A stretch of 64,000 bases of DNA, taken from positions 129,935,332 through 129,999,331 of the forward strand of contig NC_085046.1 of assembly GCF_963662255.1 (NCBI RefSeq), in the 5' to 3' direction. How positions within the stretch are numbered: the first letter of the stretch is position 1; each line of letters begins with the position of its first letter. The notes beneath the pieces were generated by a model that was given only the letters and a program-made list of their open reading frames with translations, ran no database searches and was not told the DNA's origin. Position numbers and translations under genes: made by a program. The DNA comes from Cinclus cinclus (lineage: Eukaryota; Chordata; Aves; Passeriformes; Cinclidae). This document shows, in pieces, positions 1-14,500 of this stretch.

Positions 1-2450
1 AAACTGCATAAACCTTTCATATGCCTTCACTGATTTTTAATTTACTGCCTAACTATATGCATTATTTTAACATGTTTAAATTGATGATTCACAGAATGCT
101 GACATCTGATAGAATATTCTGAGAAAATAGTATTTCAGGCTTAACCTGTCTCTATCCTCTATCTGTTGCTTGAGACAGTATATTGGGTATAAATAAGCAC
201 AAATAAGACTTACTAAGCCACTATTCCTTACTTTTGATATCCTCTGAGCCTTGCTGATAAATTAAAGCATGAATGAAAGAACTGTGTAGCTCTTAATGCT
301 GCAAAAGTCAAGACAGCATGAGAGCTCTTCAGAGCAGAAGTGTCCCCTAGTTCCCGTATGTTATGCATCACACTGTGTTTGAGTCTGCATAAACAGTGAG
401 AACAAACAAACTACAGATCACTGGATTTAAAATTTTTGTGACTTTAAAGCTTTTAACATAATTTCTACATATTTGGCTTGTGCGCTGAGTCTCAGGGATG
501 AGATTAGTCAAGACTCACACCCATGCCAGACTGGTTCTCTGTATCAGCAAGCAGTCCTGAGGCACCCACTCCTGAGATCTCATGATTGTCTCAGAATCCT
601 GACTTCCCTTTCAAAAATAGAAAGGAAGCCTTTGTGCTCATGGCTACAAAGAAATGCTTGGAAATGTAAGTGTTGTCAGTATGGTCATGCATACCTAACA
701 AGTGTTTTCTCTGGGAACTATTCCAAAGTCCTTAGAATGAAACAGAGGGAGCAGTGCTCATGAAGGTAACCATCAGAGTGCTCTGTGGCTGGACGAGCAC
801 AGCAAACTTGTTCTGTCAGTGAGGCAGGTGAAGGACATTCAAGCTACTGTTAAGGAGACTCCTGCCACTCTTGCTGCTCCCCTCAAGAATGCAGATGGCA
901 GCTTCTGCTTGTACTGAGCACTGCTGAGCCTCAACTCTTGTTCTTTACAAAAGGCCTGTTTGAGTTCTGGGTTCACATAATTTGTAGGTGGGCAAGGTTC
1001 TGTTAGCATCCTTAATCTGGGCTGTGTCAATGAAGCCCTGTGAAGTGTTGTTTTTATTGTCCCAAACAGAATAGCCTCAAGGTTTCAACAAAGATAATAC
1101 ATGTTTCTCAACCCTTGTGGTCATCTTCAGAATCAGTTATCCCAGAAAAGTCTCTCCTGCACACTTGAGTGAGCAAGGATTTGAGTAGGAAAATGCACCA
1201 CAGCACTGAGTAGGTCCAGAAAGCGTAGAGCTGTGATCCTCTGGTGCACACACCGTGGTGGCTTCATGGGCTGTCTCTTCAGTGCCCTCTTGAGTAAAAT
1301 ATATTTTCTAATTTTCATTTTAGTAAACAGATAAGATATCTTCATGTTATGTATATACATATGTGCATATGCTGTCAAAAAAAGCTTTGGTAAAGGAAAT
1401 GTTTATTAATGTTATCAATGTTAATTAATATACAGAGCAGTGTTCATAAATTATAACATAGTCCTACTGAGTTTTCTTAGAAAGTCACATTCCACTTAAT
1501 TTATTCTGAAAATATAGGTGGTTTATTATTACAAAGGGCTTTCATCATACATAAACACTCAGTTCCATGAACCTGCCACAAATCCAAAGACAGAACTGTC
1601 CATGCCCCTGAAAGCAGATCACCTCTGAGAATAATAATTAATTAACTTCTGGAAATAATAAAACCATCTGAGTTTTCAGATTGTATCATGAGGTGTTCAG
1701 AAGTGTCTGGATATTTTTTCAAGTGTGATTTATGTAATTTGTGACTTGTTTATCTACTTTTAGCAGTGGTGAGGGGTTAGGAGCATTTTTCACCAATATA
1801 AATTAACTACACTGACACAAAACCATGTGATGGGCACACACTGCATCTAAGTGAATGTCAGGTTTGTTGACTTTATCAATTGTGATAAACTATATGGGAA
1901 ATAACTCAGTGCTCAGTGTCCAATTGCTTTCCTTTCTAAGGTACTTTATCCACAAGTGGTATCTGTTTCTAGACTGCTCATCTTCTCTTCCATGGGTATT
2001 TCAAATGGAAGAATTGTGAAGCAAGGACTCAGAGCTGTTAAAAACATCCACACTTCTGTTTGTCCTGCTGTGATCTAATGAATGGCATTCAAAAGCATAT
2101 GTGTGTTTATTACACATCATGTCTAATATGCTCTGAGTGAATAGAGGCAATTTTGATGAGGCCATGTATAAGGCTTAGCTGCAAAATGTTAAGAAATATT
2201 TAAGACTAACTTCTCTACTGCATCTGTTCTCTAATAATTCTTTGTAGTACATGTCAGGTGTACAACAGTAGAACAGATATTTGAAAAAAAGAAACATTTT
2301 TATTTTCATGGTTTGAAACAATATGGTATAACACCCAGATGGTGTCTAAGAAGAAAAAAAAGGCAAAAGAGAACAAAACAACTAATTTTTCACCTAGTTT
2401 ATTTCTGAGAAATTATATTACTCACTGACACAAATGTTTTTGTTGTTTAG
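1..2450 (+). other. MATN2: MATN2 intron (partial)
   Basis: AT-rich sequence upstream of the first EGF exon in the window. I see no EGF exon, no vWA1 exon and no convincing other gene here. Short open frames (for example around 473-763) lack family features. The span ends in the acceptor TTGTTTAG at 2450. Confidence 0.7.
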
Positions 2451-2573
2451 AACCAGACTACTGCTCTCTTCAGGACCATGGTTGTGAACAGGAATGTGTT
2501 AATACAGATGATTCCTATTTTTGTCGATGCCAAGAAGGGTTTAGACTTAATCCAGATAAGAAAACATGCAAAA
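2451..2573 (+). CDS. MATN2: MATN2 EGF exon a (human EGF3-like)
   Basis: A 123-nt phase 1-1 exon flanked by TTTAG and GTGAGT. It encodes one six-cysteine EGF module with [16 protein letters not shown] and an end resembling human EGF3 (LNPDKKTC). The Asx-hydroxylation pattern C-x-N-x4-Y-x-C-x-C is present ([12 protein letters not shown]). Confidence 0.93.
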
Positions 2574-5500
2574 GTGAGTAATTCTTTGGACATAATAAAG
2601 TTCACCTGCTTTTATTTCTTGAACCTGCAGTGAATTGTTTCCCTTCTGAAAGGATGGAAATTTTCGCTGTAATTAAGGTTGAAACAAATGTTTCTTTATA
2701 AACTTGAATTCCAACTGAATTAATTATGATGGAAAATATACATTCTGTTGTTCAGTAGATTATATTATATATTAGACATTTTTGAAAACTTTTGTGAAAA
2801 CCTGACGATTAATGTAGGAACCAAAATTACTTAAAATAAGTTCTTTACTTATTCAAAAGTTTTTGGCTTTGGTTTGTAAAGACACAAGCAGCTTTGAAAT
2901 AAAAAGAAAAAAAGTCACCTTGTTTTAACCAGTTGGTTTAGCCAAGGACAGATGCATTTCATCAGCTTAGAAATATATTGAAAAGACAACATTGTTATCA
3001 AAATCAATTTAGAGTCACACATGAAACTTCACAGTTTCCTAAAAAATGGTAAAAACATCATGAGCAACATCAGTGTTATAAACCAGTCACACATGATATT
3101 TACTTTAGAAAGACTTAGTGTTACAGGCCTTCTTGAGTCCAGGCCTGGAATCTACAGCAGATTTTTACTGTAAAATGTTAAAGTTTAAAGAGAATATATT
3201 CAGCAAAATGAAATAGCTAATCTTGTGACTCAGTTGTTGAGGGGAGAAAATTGTACTACTGGTATTTTTATGAATAACAAACTTGTTTGGAGCAATCTAA
3301 ATCTATTTCTAGACACTCACAAAATGTATCTGGCTTTGAAACTGTATTTTTGTTCCATCTTAAAGATACTTCTCACAAAGCATATTTGTCTGCACAGTGC
3401 TACTTTTGCAGTAATCCATGCTATTCTGCTTTTTATTATCTATATGGTATTTTAATACATTCAGGTTTTTATAGATTTAATAATCCTGGAAGAGCAAATA
3501 GAGCCAATAGAGAAAAGAATGTAATTGTATAAAATATTTCTTGCCAAGGATGTAATTGTAAATTAAAGGAAAATTGTAATACCCATTTGGGGTATTTTTC
3601 CTTCTGGGGTTTTAGATTTGGCTGCAAATCTGGTGATGTTTCCAGGATTCGGCTCCTATTCCAAATCTTGTTGTAACAAGGGTCATGTTGCCTAAGCTTG
3701 TAAAATAAAGCAGAATGTTTGCATGTATGCCCTTTTCAGAAATCAGGGACAATAGGTGAGTGGTGACAAGTACCAGGCATTCCTCCTTCACCACCACATA
3801 TGACTTACAGGAGGAGATGTGTGGGGATCAAAGTGAAGCCTTACATAGCTGAGTCTTTGCAGTCTGCTCATATCTTTGTCTCCTTGTCAGCTTTAGTAGG
3901 TGTCCAAAGCACAGAATCCAGTATTGTTTGAGAAAAGGGAGATTTTCTTAGCTGTTTTACTTCAGAAATCCTTATGGCTGGCTTCAATTTTTCTCTGCAC
4001 AGAAGTAAACTTTGCTTTAGGTCATCATGACTGTGCACATGAATGTGTTAACGTGGAAGAGTCGTTTGTGTGCAAATGTCATCCCAGATACACCCCATAA
4101 CACCATGGCAAAACGTGCAGCAATGAGTGTCTCATGAACTGCTGTGACTAGCTTGCTGCAAGGGAGAGGTGTGAACAGAGTGAGAAAACACTCCTGGATC
4201 CCTTTTGAGATACTTCTGAGTCATGCGAACCTACGTTACTGTAAAATCCCCCAGAAGCCAGGCCGAGTGAAGTAATGCTTTAGTGAGACCCCTGATCCAA
4301 TAGAGAACTAAAGGATAATTTTCTCCAATCCAAATAACTGGGGAACTGTGTTCAGCCATTCCACACAAAAGCACTGTCTAACGTGAAGGCAGTGCTTGCT
4401 GAACATCCCTATGGTCTGTGTAACCTGCACACCTCACACTGCTGAATGCTGACATGGGGGGATATGGAGAGACCCATCTCTTCTGAATGTGTACACCTTC
4501 AATGATGGACACAATGAAGTGTCCTTTTTCCGAAGAATGTTGCTAAACGAAGGATCAGTGCTGCCCCAGAGAAACCCAGCAGCACTGCCCACTTGGCATC
4601 ACACAGTTTTAGAATACAGTTTTATTGCAGAGAACCATTTTGCATATGACCTGAAGTATTGGCAGCATTTTTCCCCAATGTACTTATAACATACTTTTGC
4701 AATGGAACATTCTGTCGCTGAATTTTTAAAAAAACTTAGTAGGATAGGGAATAAGAATTTTTAAACAAACTGTCATAAAGCCATACTTAATGTAACCTGG
4801 ATGAGTTGCAACTTTTTGACAATTGTAGTTTTAGACTAACTTAAGTTGAATTTCTAAAAATTAATATATCCTAACACATTCCTTGTTTGTAAAAAACAGC
4901 GAGCCTTCCCCAGTCCTTTCCCCTGCTTGCATTTACTTTACACATGTAATAAAGCACATATGATTACAAAATTTACAATTATAATGACTTCCAAATCACA
5001 GTAATTAGCACCATTGGGATTACTGCACTCTTTGAAAGAATGTGTTGGAAAATTCTGCATGAGAGCCCCAAATATTTAAACATTAAAAATTCATGTTGGT
5101 GTGGGTGTTTGTATTGAAAAGATGGAGCCAAACAGATGTAATTTTTCACAGAGATTATGGGTATTTTCTTGGTTTTGTTTCCACATTTTTTGTGTGCTCT
5201 GAGAAGTTACACAAGCCTAGATGTGAACACAAGATGTGAACTCTTGGAAAAAGGAGGAGGTTCCGCTGGAACTTGGTTTAGCTAGCAAAAACTGACACCT
5301 CATCTTCATTTGTTCAAGCCTACATTGCTTCTCTGTGTATAATGGCAAATCTGGACCAATTGCTGCGAACTCATTGCTTAGTTAAAGAAACCAATAAACA
5401 GAAATATTTAGAATAAGTGATTATTTAACATTAAGTACAGATTGTTTTTTAATGTAAACAGATTGCTGCAGACATGTCTGTTCACATCTGTAAATTATTT

Positions 5501-8500
5501 GTAAAGGGGACATGCGAGACTGTGTTTGTGTCTGAGGGAACTCCACTACTTTTCATTAAGTTAAGATAAAGTGATTTGGGCCTATATAGCTAAAACAAGC
5601 TATTACCTAACTCACAGTAAAACACTATGAGGAAGTTCAAAGCTTTTTTTTCCTAAAATGGCTTTTCTATACTCACAGAGTCAGCAAATTCCATAGTACA
5701 CGTGCATGTATCTCACTGTACAGCTTTGCTGTCCACTGTGAGGAAATGTATTTTTTAAACCCAGTTCAACCCTCTTTCCCTTCCCCCACCTTCTGTCTTT
5801 CACACAACTAGTTGCACACAACACATAAAAAGACATATTCCATTTAATATTGCTTGGAATAAAAATAGGAAAATCAAAGAAATGGAACATGTTAAGATGT
5901 TCTCACACTCATAATTTCTGTCTGTTTCTCACGAGGTTTTAACTACTTGAACCTGTTGGCAGGTTAAAGTTTTAAGTTGGTGATTTGTCATCCTGTTGAC
6001 AAAAGAATTTAATCTTTATGAAACAATCTGAAAGCCATAATTTCTATTTCAAAAATTACTAAGATTCATATTTACTGTGAAAATTTAATGGCGAACAGAA
6101 GAGAGAGTCTTGCTTTTTAAAGAAGGAAAGTGTGATTCTGTGGGTGAGACCCGACTGGGCTTCAGGATTCTCCCTTCTCTCCACTTTGTGTCAGTTCAAC
6201 CACATTGTGATTGTTGAAGGAAATCTGTACTTCACCAAGTTTGCCATGTGCCAAGTGGGGTTGTTGTATTAATTTCACTTGGGTGTTGTTAACTAATTCA
6301 GGTTATTCAAGTAGGTGGGGATACTTCCATAAGTAAAAAGCTGTACTGATCTTTTTCCTTTGCTATGCAAAGGCATTCTGTACTAACTGCAGTGTTATAG
6401 TTTATGTATCTATGACACCAATGTGATTTCTCCAATCATTAACACAAATCCATAGGAGTGGACCACTGTGTTGAAAGCGATCATGGCTGCGAGCAACTGT
6501 GCCTAAATACAGGTGATTCCTATGTCTGTCAGTGCTCTGAAGGATTTGTCATCAATGAGGACCTAAAAACCTGCACACGTGAGTCTTGTGAGAACATCCT
6601 TTATTTCAGGTCCCTTGGGAAGGGTTCCTGTTTTCATGCAGGGAAAAGGACTCACCTTCAATTTATTCTTACACTCTGCATTTCAGTAATACTTTAATAA
6701 TTATTTGAAACAAACTGAAAAAGTATTTAGGAAAGAATACTTTTCACAACAACTATTAATCCTTATATATTCAGAAAAGTTTTGGGAGACCTATTTGTCC
6801 CCAGGTGTTGAGGACAGTTTTTAAGTCATATGACAAATGTGTCTGAGAGGTCATCTGGACAGTAGTGTCCCCAAGGCAAACTTCCCCACCTTACCTGGGG
6901 CAGGAGGAGAACTGAGAGCCCTATGCTGAGCTTTACAATTAGCATGGGAATCCTTCATAAGTGAGCAGAAGTTGTCCTGGCAACTCTCTGCTCTTTGTAA
7001 ATCTAATGATCATTGAGAATTGATACAATTTCACTAACAGTTGAATTGCCTCCTTCCATGGAAAAATAATATATAGAAAGGTCCAAAAAAAGAAGAATAC
7101 GAGTACATTTTACCTGTTGACTTTTTATGGACCTCTTTGGTGAAAGTGTTCTGTCCACTTTTCCCGGATTTTGGAGGTACAATGTTTTTCAAGCTTGTAG
7201 AGGGTTGGAACAGCTCCAGAGCTCACCCTTTTTCTTGCCCTCAGACACAAAGTTCAAACTGCAAGTCCTCAGTCACAAAAATTATCTAGAGAGAAGTTAG
7301 GCAAATCAGCAAAGGCCATTTGTGTTTGTATTTATCTTTGTGTTTGCCTCCATACTAACCCTTTTAGCCCCACCCAGTACCTCGACAGACTTTGCTTCTG
7401 TCTTCCACTGCAGATCTCTCAAAAGGGACAGACAGTAACACAAAAGTATAATTAGTGTACATATAAGAACAATAGGGTCCACTAAAAACAATTTCTTAGA
7501 TATTTATCTATAATACCACTGAAAATTTAGAAACAGCCAAATAATGGAGTTCTATCAACTTGCAAATGGAAAATCCCTTGTCCTTTGTAGTAACAAGAGA
7601 TAATTTTTCATTCCTGAGTTATTTCCCTCCAGGCTGTACTTGGAAACCTATCAGCAGCAGAGTTCAAGAATCATTTGGACAACATTCTCAGGCAGATGGT
7701 GTGAATTTTGGGGTTGTCCTGTACAAGGCCAGTAGTAGGACTTTGATTGGTCCTAGTGAGTCCCTTCCAAATCAGGATATTCCGTGATTCTTTGAAAATA
7801 GTGCTGAGTGCAATGAAACTGAGATTTTTTGAATCACTCCTCATAACCCTGTCCTCATATATGTTTAGGAAAGTTTGGTCCTATTCCTGAGCTCTAGATG
7901 AGATGTTGAAACCTTGTGAATATTTTTAGGCTGCCATGAAGAGAATTTTGGCACTTTGCAATTTCCTGAATGATAAATTGAATGGAAGGGATTAGCATTT
8001 AACATATACCAGTCCTAGTGAGAAAACATCTGGGATGTTCTAGTATTATATACAAGGGCTCAAGGATCGTAAGAAAACTATGGGAATACCTGAATGGTAA
8101 CCAAACCTGCACTGTGACAACTCATTACAAAAACTGTGTGTGTAGCCAACAGACAGTAGTAAGTCCTGCTTGCAAAGTCTCAGGAGCCCTATGTCTTCAT
8201 ATGACAGAAAAGAAACACTTGGGAAATTTGAGATGAAAAGTGGACTATATTTGACAGTACTTGTCATTTGCAATTCTTTGAAAAGCTTGAATAGTCCAAG
8301 CCAAATCCCACTGACATCTGAGAGGTTTTCTTCTTGATGCCTCAGGAGATGGGTCAGGTCCACAAGTGAGTTCTGGGGACTGCTACCTTCACTTCAGGCC
8401 ATTTAGAGACTATTTAGAATGTTCACAAGGTAGCTTTTATGTCTTTGCCAGTGTCTTATAAAAAATCTTTGCTAAAGTATTGTGTTTTGTTTTAATCCAC

Positions 8501-11500
8501 TTTAATCCAAACCATACATGGACTCTCTTTAGCTATGTTAAGCACAGAAAAGTATGATTTCTCAACTCTGCTTAAAGCAAAAAATGAAAAGTGGGATCTA
8601 TAGGACCTCAGTAGGACCTCTTACATTTTATTGAAGCTTTATAATCAGATGAGAAAATGAATTATTGTTAAATAAATTTATATTTATTTATTTATATGGA
8701 ATGCAAATACTAGAGATGAAAAATAATTTAGTCATTATTGGTTAAATTTTTTAATAATTTTGATTGCTCCTACAGGAGTTGACTATTGTGCCCTAAGTGA
8801 TCATGGCTGTGAACATTTGTGTGTAAATGGTGACAGATCTTATACTTGTCAGTGTTTTGAAGGATTCAGGCTTCGTAACGATGGGAAAACATGTAAACGT
8901 AAGTTATTATTCAGCAACTCAGAGTCTAATATTACACACATAGAAGAAATCTGCAAGGTAGGATTGGATTGCCTAAATGTTGCAGTCCAATGCAGTTTTA
9001 AATATTCAGAGATTTCAAGAGGTCGTATTTCCCCTTTGGTGTCATATTTGCCAGCAGTATGCCGATATCTTGGATATACTAATGCATCTAAAACGGTACT
9101 GAATGCATACTTTTAGGCAACTGAATCACACCCTAAACATCTGTGCCATTTAAAAAGCAGCCCTGATATTGGACAGCTGTGGATCCAAAACTATCCAGAG
9201 CTGAGACAACTGTGAGTTTTTTCTAAAATTTCAAGGCAAAAATGTATAATGTTTATAAAGTCTTACCCAGCATGAAGCTTGCAACATTATTAATGGAAAG
9301 CCAATTTTGTCCATCATAGGATGATTGCAAGAGAAATATCATAATTGTGTTACAAATTAGACTACATTGCACAGTTATGATGAGCAGCAGATATCACAAA
9401 AAAATAATAGCAAATTTTTCTCAACTTTTATAGCATAAGTCACCAAGTGATCAAAGAAGAATTATGGATAAGTTTTGGAAAAACTCACAGACATTCAGTA
9501 TTTTGTAACTGCAATCCCTATAATATCTAATATCAACATCAGCTGTTAAAAAGTGTTTACAGAAAAAAAATTAAGGGCATCCAGATATTACCATGGTGAA
9601 TGAAAAACCCCTTATTCTTAGCTGGTGTTTCACAACATCACTAGCTTTTTTATTCTTTGCAAACAGAGACTAATTCTGCCTGTCTTAAAAAGTTAGGATA
9701 CACTAAAAGCAAGTTAACTCTGAATATACTGCCTTTAACTAACAGAATTTTTTTATATATTAAATTATTCCCAGGTAAAAATGTCTGCAAATCAGTCAAC
9801 CATGGCTGTGAGCATGTTTGTGTTAATACTGACAATTCCTACATCTGCAAGTGTCGTGAGGGATTCATACTGAGAGAAGATGGCAAGACCTGCAGAAGTG
9901 AGTAACTGGTAGCTATTGAACACTTTTGCATATACATGAGGCAAGGAGGGAAAAGGGTATTTTTTACTTCATACTGGAAAAGAAGCAACAAAGTTCCTTT
10001 TGATAGCTACATTCCTCTAACACGTTTTCATTCAAAACCTACATTTCTATCAATCATTCCCAGGACAGGACATCTGCAAATCAGTCAGCCATGGCTGTGA
10101 GCATATTTGTGTTAACAAAGATGACTCCTATGTTTGCAAGTGTCATGAGGGTTTTCTGCTGAGAGAAGATGGGAAAACATGCAGAAGTAAGTACTCTGAG
10201 AATTACTCATAGAAATTTATTTACAGTATGTAGATCTGAGAAGCATTCAAACAAATACAACAGTTTACTGTTAATAAAGGAGTAGTCTTCCTATGTATAA
10301 TATATGAGTAGTATTTATGTATTTATACATTTAGACCTTCCAAATGCTTGTAAGAAACTCTGTGGACAAAAGTAGTGTCTTTTATAGATCAACTCACAGA
10401 CTGGAAACAGAAAATACTCAAAAATATTCAGGTAAGAGAGTTAAAATGTTTGATGCCTAAAATGTAACCTGTTTATTCCAGTGGTATAAGTAGACCTAAT
10501 GAAAGGTGTTTACTTCTCCCTGCATGATACATTTGCTGTAGATGTGCTTTAACCAAATATCATCAATTGTTCTCAGATAAAGACATTTGCAGTTCAGTTC
10601 ACCATGGCTGTGAACATGTTTGTGTTAATACTGACGAGTCCTACATCTGCCAGTGTTATGAGGGATTTGCACTAAGGGAAGATGGAAGAACATGTAGAAG
10701 TAAGTATCCTACTCTTTAGCAGATTTTCTTTATAATCTGAGTATTTGCAGGCATATTTTAAAAATGGCAATCTTATTTTTTTAACAGATAAAGATGTTTG
10801 CAATTCTGTTGACCATAGCTGTGAGCATATTTGTGTGAATACTGATAGTTCATACCTTTGCCAGTGTTATGAGGGTTTTGTATTGAGAGATGATAAGAAA
10901 ACATGCAAAAGTAAGTTATTTCAATGTTACTATATTTTTTATATTTAGACATCTACAGAAGGAACATATTATTTAGAGGCAGTTCTTCTTACAGGAGATT
11001 TTTTTCCTTGCAAAAAGGAGAATAAATTCTTTATTTACTAGGAGATTACTAGGGTCAGTCTTTAAAGTTTTGGAAGTGTTCTTATTCATCAAACTGTAGT
11101 AAATAAAACCTAAATTATTTCTAGATAAAGACATCTGCAAATCAGTCAATCATGGCTGTGAACATCTTTGTGTTAATAATGATGATTCATACACTTGCCA
11201 ATGCCATGATGGATTTGTACTAAGGCAAGATGGGAAAACATGCCGAAGTAAGTAATTTATTAATAAGAGAAGAAATGTAATTTTTATCTTGTTAGAATAT
11301 TATTCACTAGTTCATAGTAGCCAGCATGGAATATTTTTCTCTTTCTCCGTAAGACTTGCATGAATGAAGTATTGTTTGAATGAAAGCTACATTTCAGAAA
11401 AATCAGCCAATTTTAAGGTTTGAATGAATGTTTTAAAAATGTGAACTTCATTTCCAAATTAGGTATATTGAGTTATAATCTTGAGCATAGGATGCTGCTG

Positions 11501-14500
11501 TATTTTGCTGTACTGGGTTGAAGTTCTAATTACCATTGTGTTCTTCTGTCTATGTTCATGCAGATCATGACTTAACTTGTTCTGTAACCTCTTAGCATAT
11601 TATTTTGTAAATTATGAGTAATTGAAACTCCTTCAGGCTTTTTATGCTTTCTAATCTTTTTATAACCCTCTTCTTGCTCCCCTAAAACCTCTGCTGTTTA
11701 TCAGCATCCTTGTGGATGCACCACAGTGAAAAAGTCTTCTAATAGGAGACACAGCAGGGTCCAGGGCAGAGGAACAATAATAATTCTAATTCTTATTTGA
11801 ATCTACCTGTCATTTTCTAAAATAATTTATATTTTTATATTTTGGTAGGCTTTTTTTTGTTTCTACAAAAGATAATGTTAGTCTCTGACCAAAATATTCT
11901 GCTAGTATTCATGTTCAATTAGTTATTTACCATGATTAAAAGTTATTTAAGATTCCCAGTATTACAGGTGTTTGTGTCCTGTAAGCACAGCCCTTATTCT
12001 TTGTTTCTGAATGTATGTCCTTAATACTGGCTATTTTAAAATACATATGATTTGCTGTAATCCAAAAATATTCAAGTTACCTTTTATCAGCAGCTGCTTT
12101 ATATTTATTTGCTATTCTCTCAGAAGTGGAGTAATCTACAAACTTTTTTAGTGATTATTTTGTGTTTTCTTCTGGGCTGTCCATAAAATTATTAAGTAGT
12201 AGAGAAGCAAAACAAATTCTTTGAAAGCTACTTGAGAGTTGCCCATCTACAATTGGTTCTGAAGGCCTTTCCAGCCAGTGTTAATCCACAAAATGTTGAT
12301 TCTATACTCTCTTTCCTTAATCAAAATAATACCAAGACTGCTGCCTTTTTGAATACTCCACTGTATGAACAGCATATGCTTTAAAACCAGCCACATGATC
12401 AATTAAGAAAGACCTTTTTTTTTTAGTTTTTCCATGGTTTATTTTTTCCACAACACCAAGTTGATTGGTACTGGTCCTCTTTATTTGATTTTACTCTGTC
12501 TCAAGTTCTGCATTATCTGTTGTATTATTTTAATTCATATCAATATCAAGCTGACAGGCTTACAGAGAACTACTCATCTTTTTAAACACTAGAACCATAG
12601 AACTTTTTTCAGTGTGTGTTCATATACTGGGAATGGAGACAACTCAGTGTTTTGGGGCTTCCTCAGAGTTATAGATGTTACTGAAATTTAGCACTAGGCA
12701 TCCAAGGTATTCTTCAGAAACCTCATTTGCAACTCTCTGCTGCAAGTTATCTGGAGTTACTGATTCAAAAATGTGTGTGTATGTGTTCAGTAGATGCTCT
12801 GTGACCTACTTCACACAGAGTGAAACTTCACTTCAACAAGGTCATCAGTAATCTATTTCATAAGTTAAAGTCTGGACACACTATTTTATATTACTGCATT
12901 GAAATTGGCAATTCTGTCTTTCTGTCTATTAATTAATAATACATTATTAGAATGCTTTTTGTTCCTAATAGTATTTAATTTATGTACTCATACTACCATT
13001 TATTTGTTGGCTATGCACCCCCTTGTCCTTTATCTTATTATTTCAGTGTTTTCCAATTCCTAATATTTTCACATTCAGTAAATGCTGTGAATGTTCCTTT
13101 CTTTCAGTCAATTTTAAAGTCTTATAGCTGTTTTCAACTTAAATTTCTGGATTTTTTAACTACCCTGACATTCCTTTTAGAGTGTGAAACAACATTTCTG
13201 GGGGGTTGTCCAATAAAATAACCTTAAATAGTGCAATCATTGATAGTTGTTATTATTATTACTACTGCTATTATTATTATTATTAATATTATTATTATTA
13301 TTACTACTACTACTACTACTATTTCCCCCAGCATCCCAAAATAGTCTGGCTCATACTTGCTTTCAGCTATGTAAAATTCATCCTTCTGAAGTAATAGCCA
13401 TGTCTGCCGCTGGTTTGTATTTTATTCTGTTTATAAGCAAATGTTTCTGAGTTGTGCAGAGCTGTGTATAAGCAGATGCTAACTTTTACTCATGTTATAA
13501 TTTTATAACTTCTCCCTTATCCACTATGATGGCATCTTGTTTAGAGTGCATGTCTTAAATATAATTATTTTTGAGTTAGAATATTGTCTTATGTAGCAGT
13601 TTTTGGAATATTTGTTTTGGTAGCAGAAGACCAAGTTGAACTTGACTCTCAGGAGGCCACTTTTTTGTGTAAAGGTAGTTCTCCATTAGAAACTGATATT
13701 TTCTTTTTGTTGCATGAAGAAGAAAAAGGGAATGCTGATAGATGGCTCCACTTTCTTCTGCACTTTCTCCCTATCGCTTTTGAAGAGGTTTTAACCAACT
13801 GGTTTAACATATAAGTCTTCACATCAATTTTCAGCAATTCAGTTAGATTTTGTTTATTGTCTTAAATAAGCAGCTCCTATTCTTTCAGGTTTTGTTTATG
13901 CAGACTCTTGGCACTGATATAAGAATGTTAAGAATTAAGGTTAAATCATGTTCTGTGGTGGTTTTTTTTTTTCAGTTTTGTTTTTACCAGCATGAATTTG
14001 TGCTAAATGACTGTATTAAGTTATTCCCTCCTTTCACTCTATAAAATCTTCCTTCTCCTTCCTCCTCCTTATCCTAGTCAGATTAATCCTTAAATGGTTT
14101 ATTTTCAGTTGGAGGTCATCCAAACCATGAAGTTCTGGTCAGATGACAAAGAATAGATACTCAATGTAAACTAAGATGTTCACCATTTTACTAGGAGGAG
14201 ATTTGCTTTCAGTCTGCAAGCTTCCATCTTTTTTTGCTCATGGGATTAACCCCCCAGTCTTTGTATTTATAAAAAAAAAAACATTTAACTAACATGCCAC
14301 ATAAATATTGTCTAACTATTCCCAGGAAAGGATATTTGCAAATCAGTCAACCATGGCTGTGAGCATGTGTGTGCTAATGCTGGTGATTCATTTGTTTGTA
14401 AGTGCCAGGAGGGATTCCTGCTAAGAGAAGATGGAAAAACTTGCAGAAGTAAGTAGTCTGATATTTATCAACATACTTTTTATCTGCAGCTCGTGCTTGT

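Noticed and set aside
473..763. A 96-codon frame with several cysteines as a possible upstream EGF exon
   Set aside because: Cysteine spacing does not fit an EGF module, and there is no 123-nt exon with matching acceptor and donor.
13247..13450. Poly-leucine open frame
   Set aside because: Translation of the ATT/ACT microsatellite inside a MATN2 intron.
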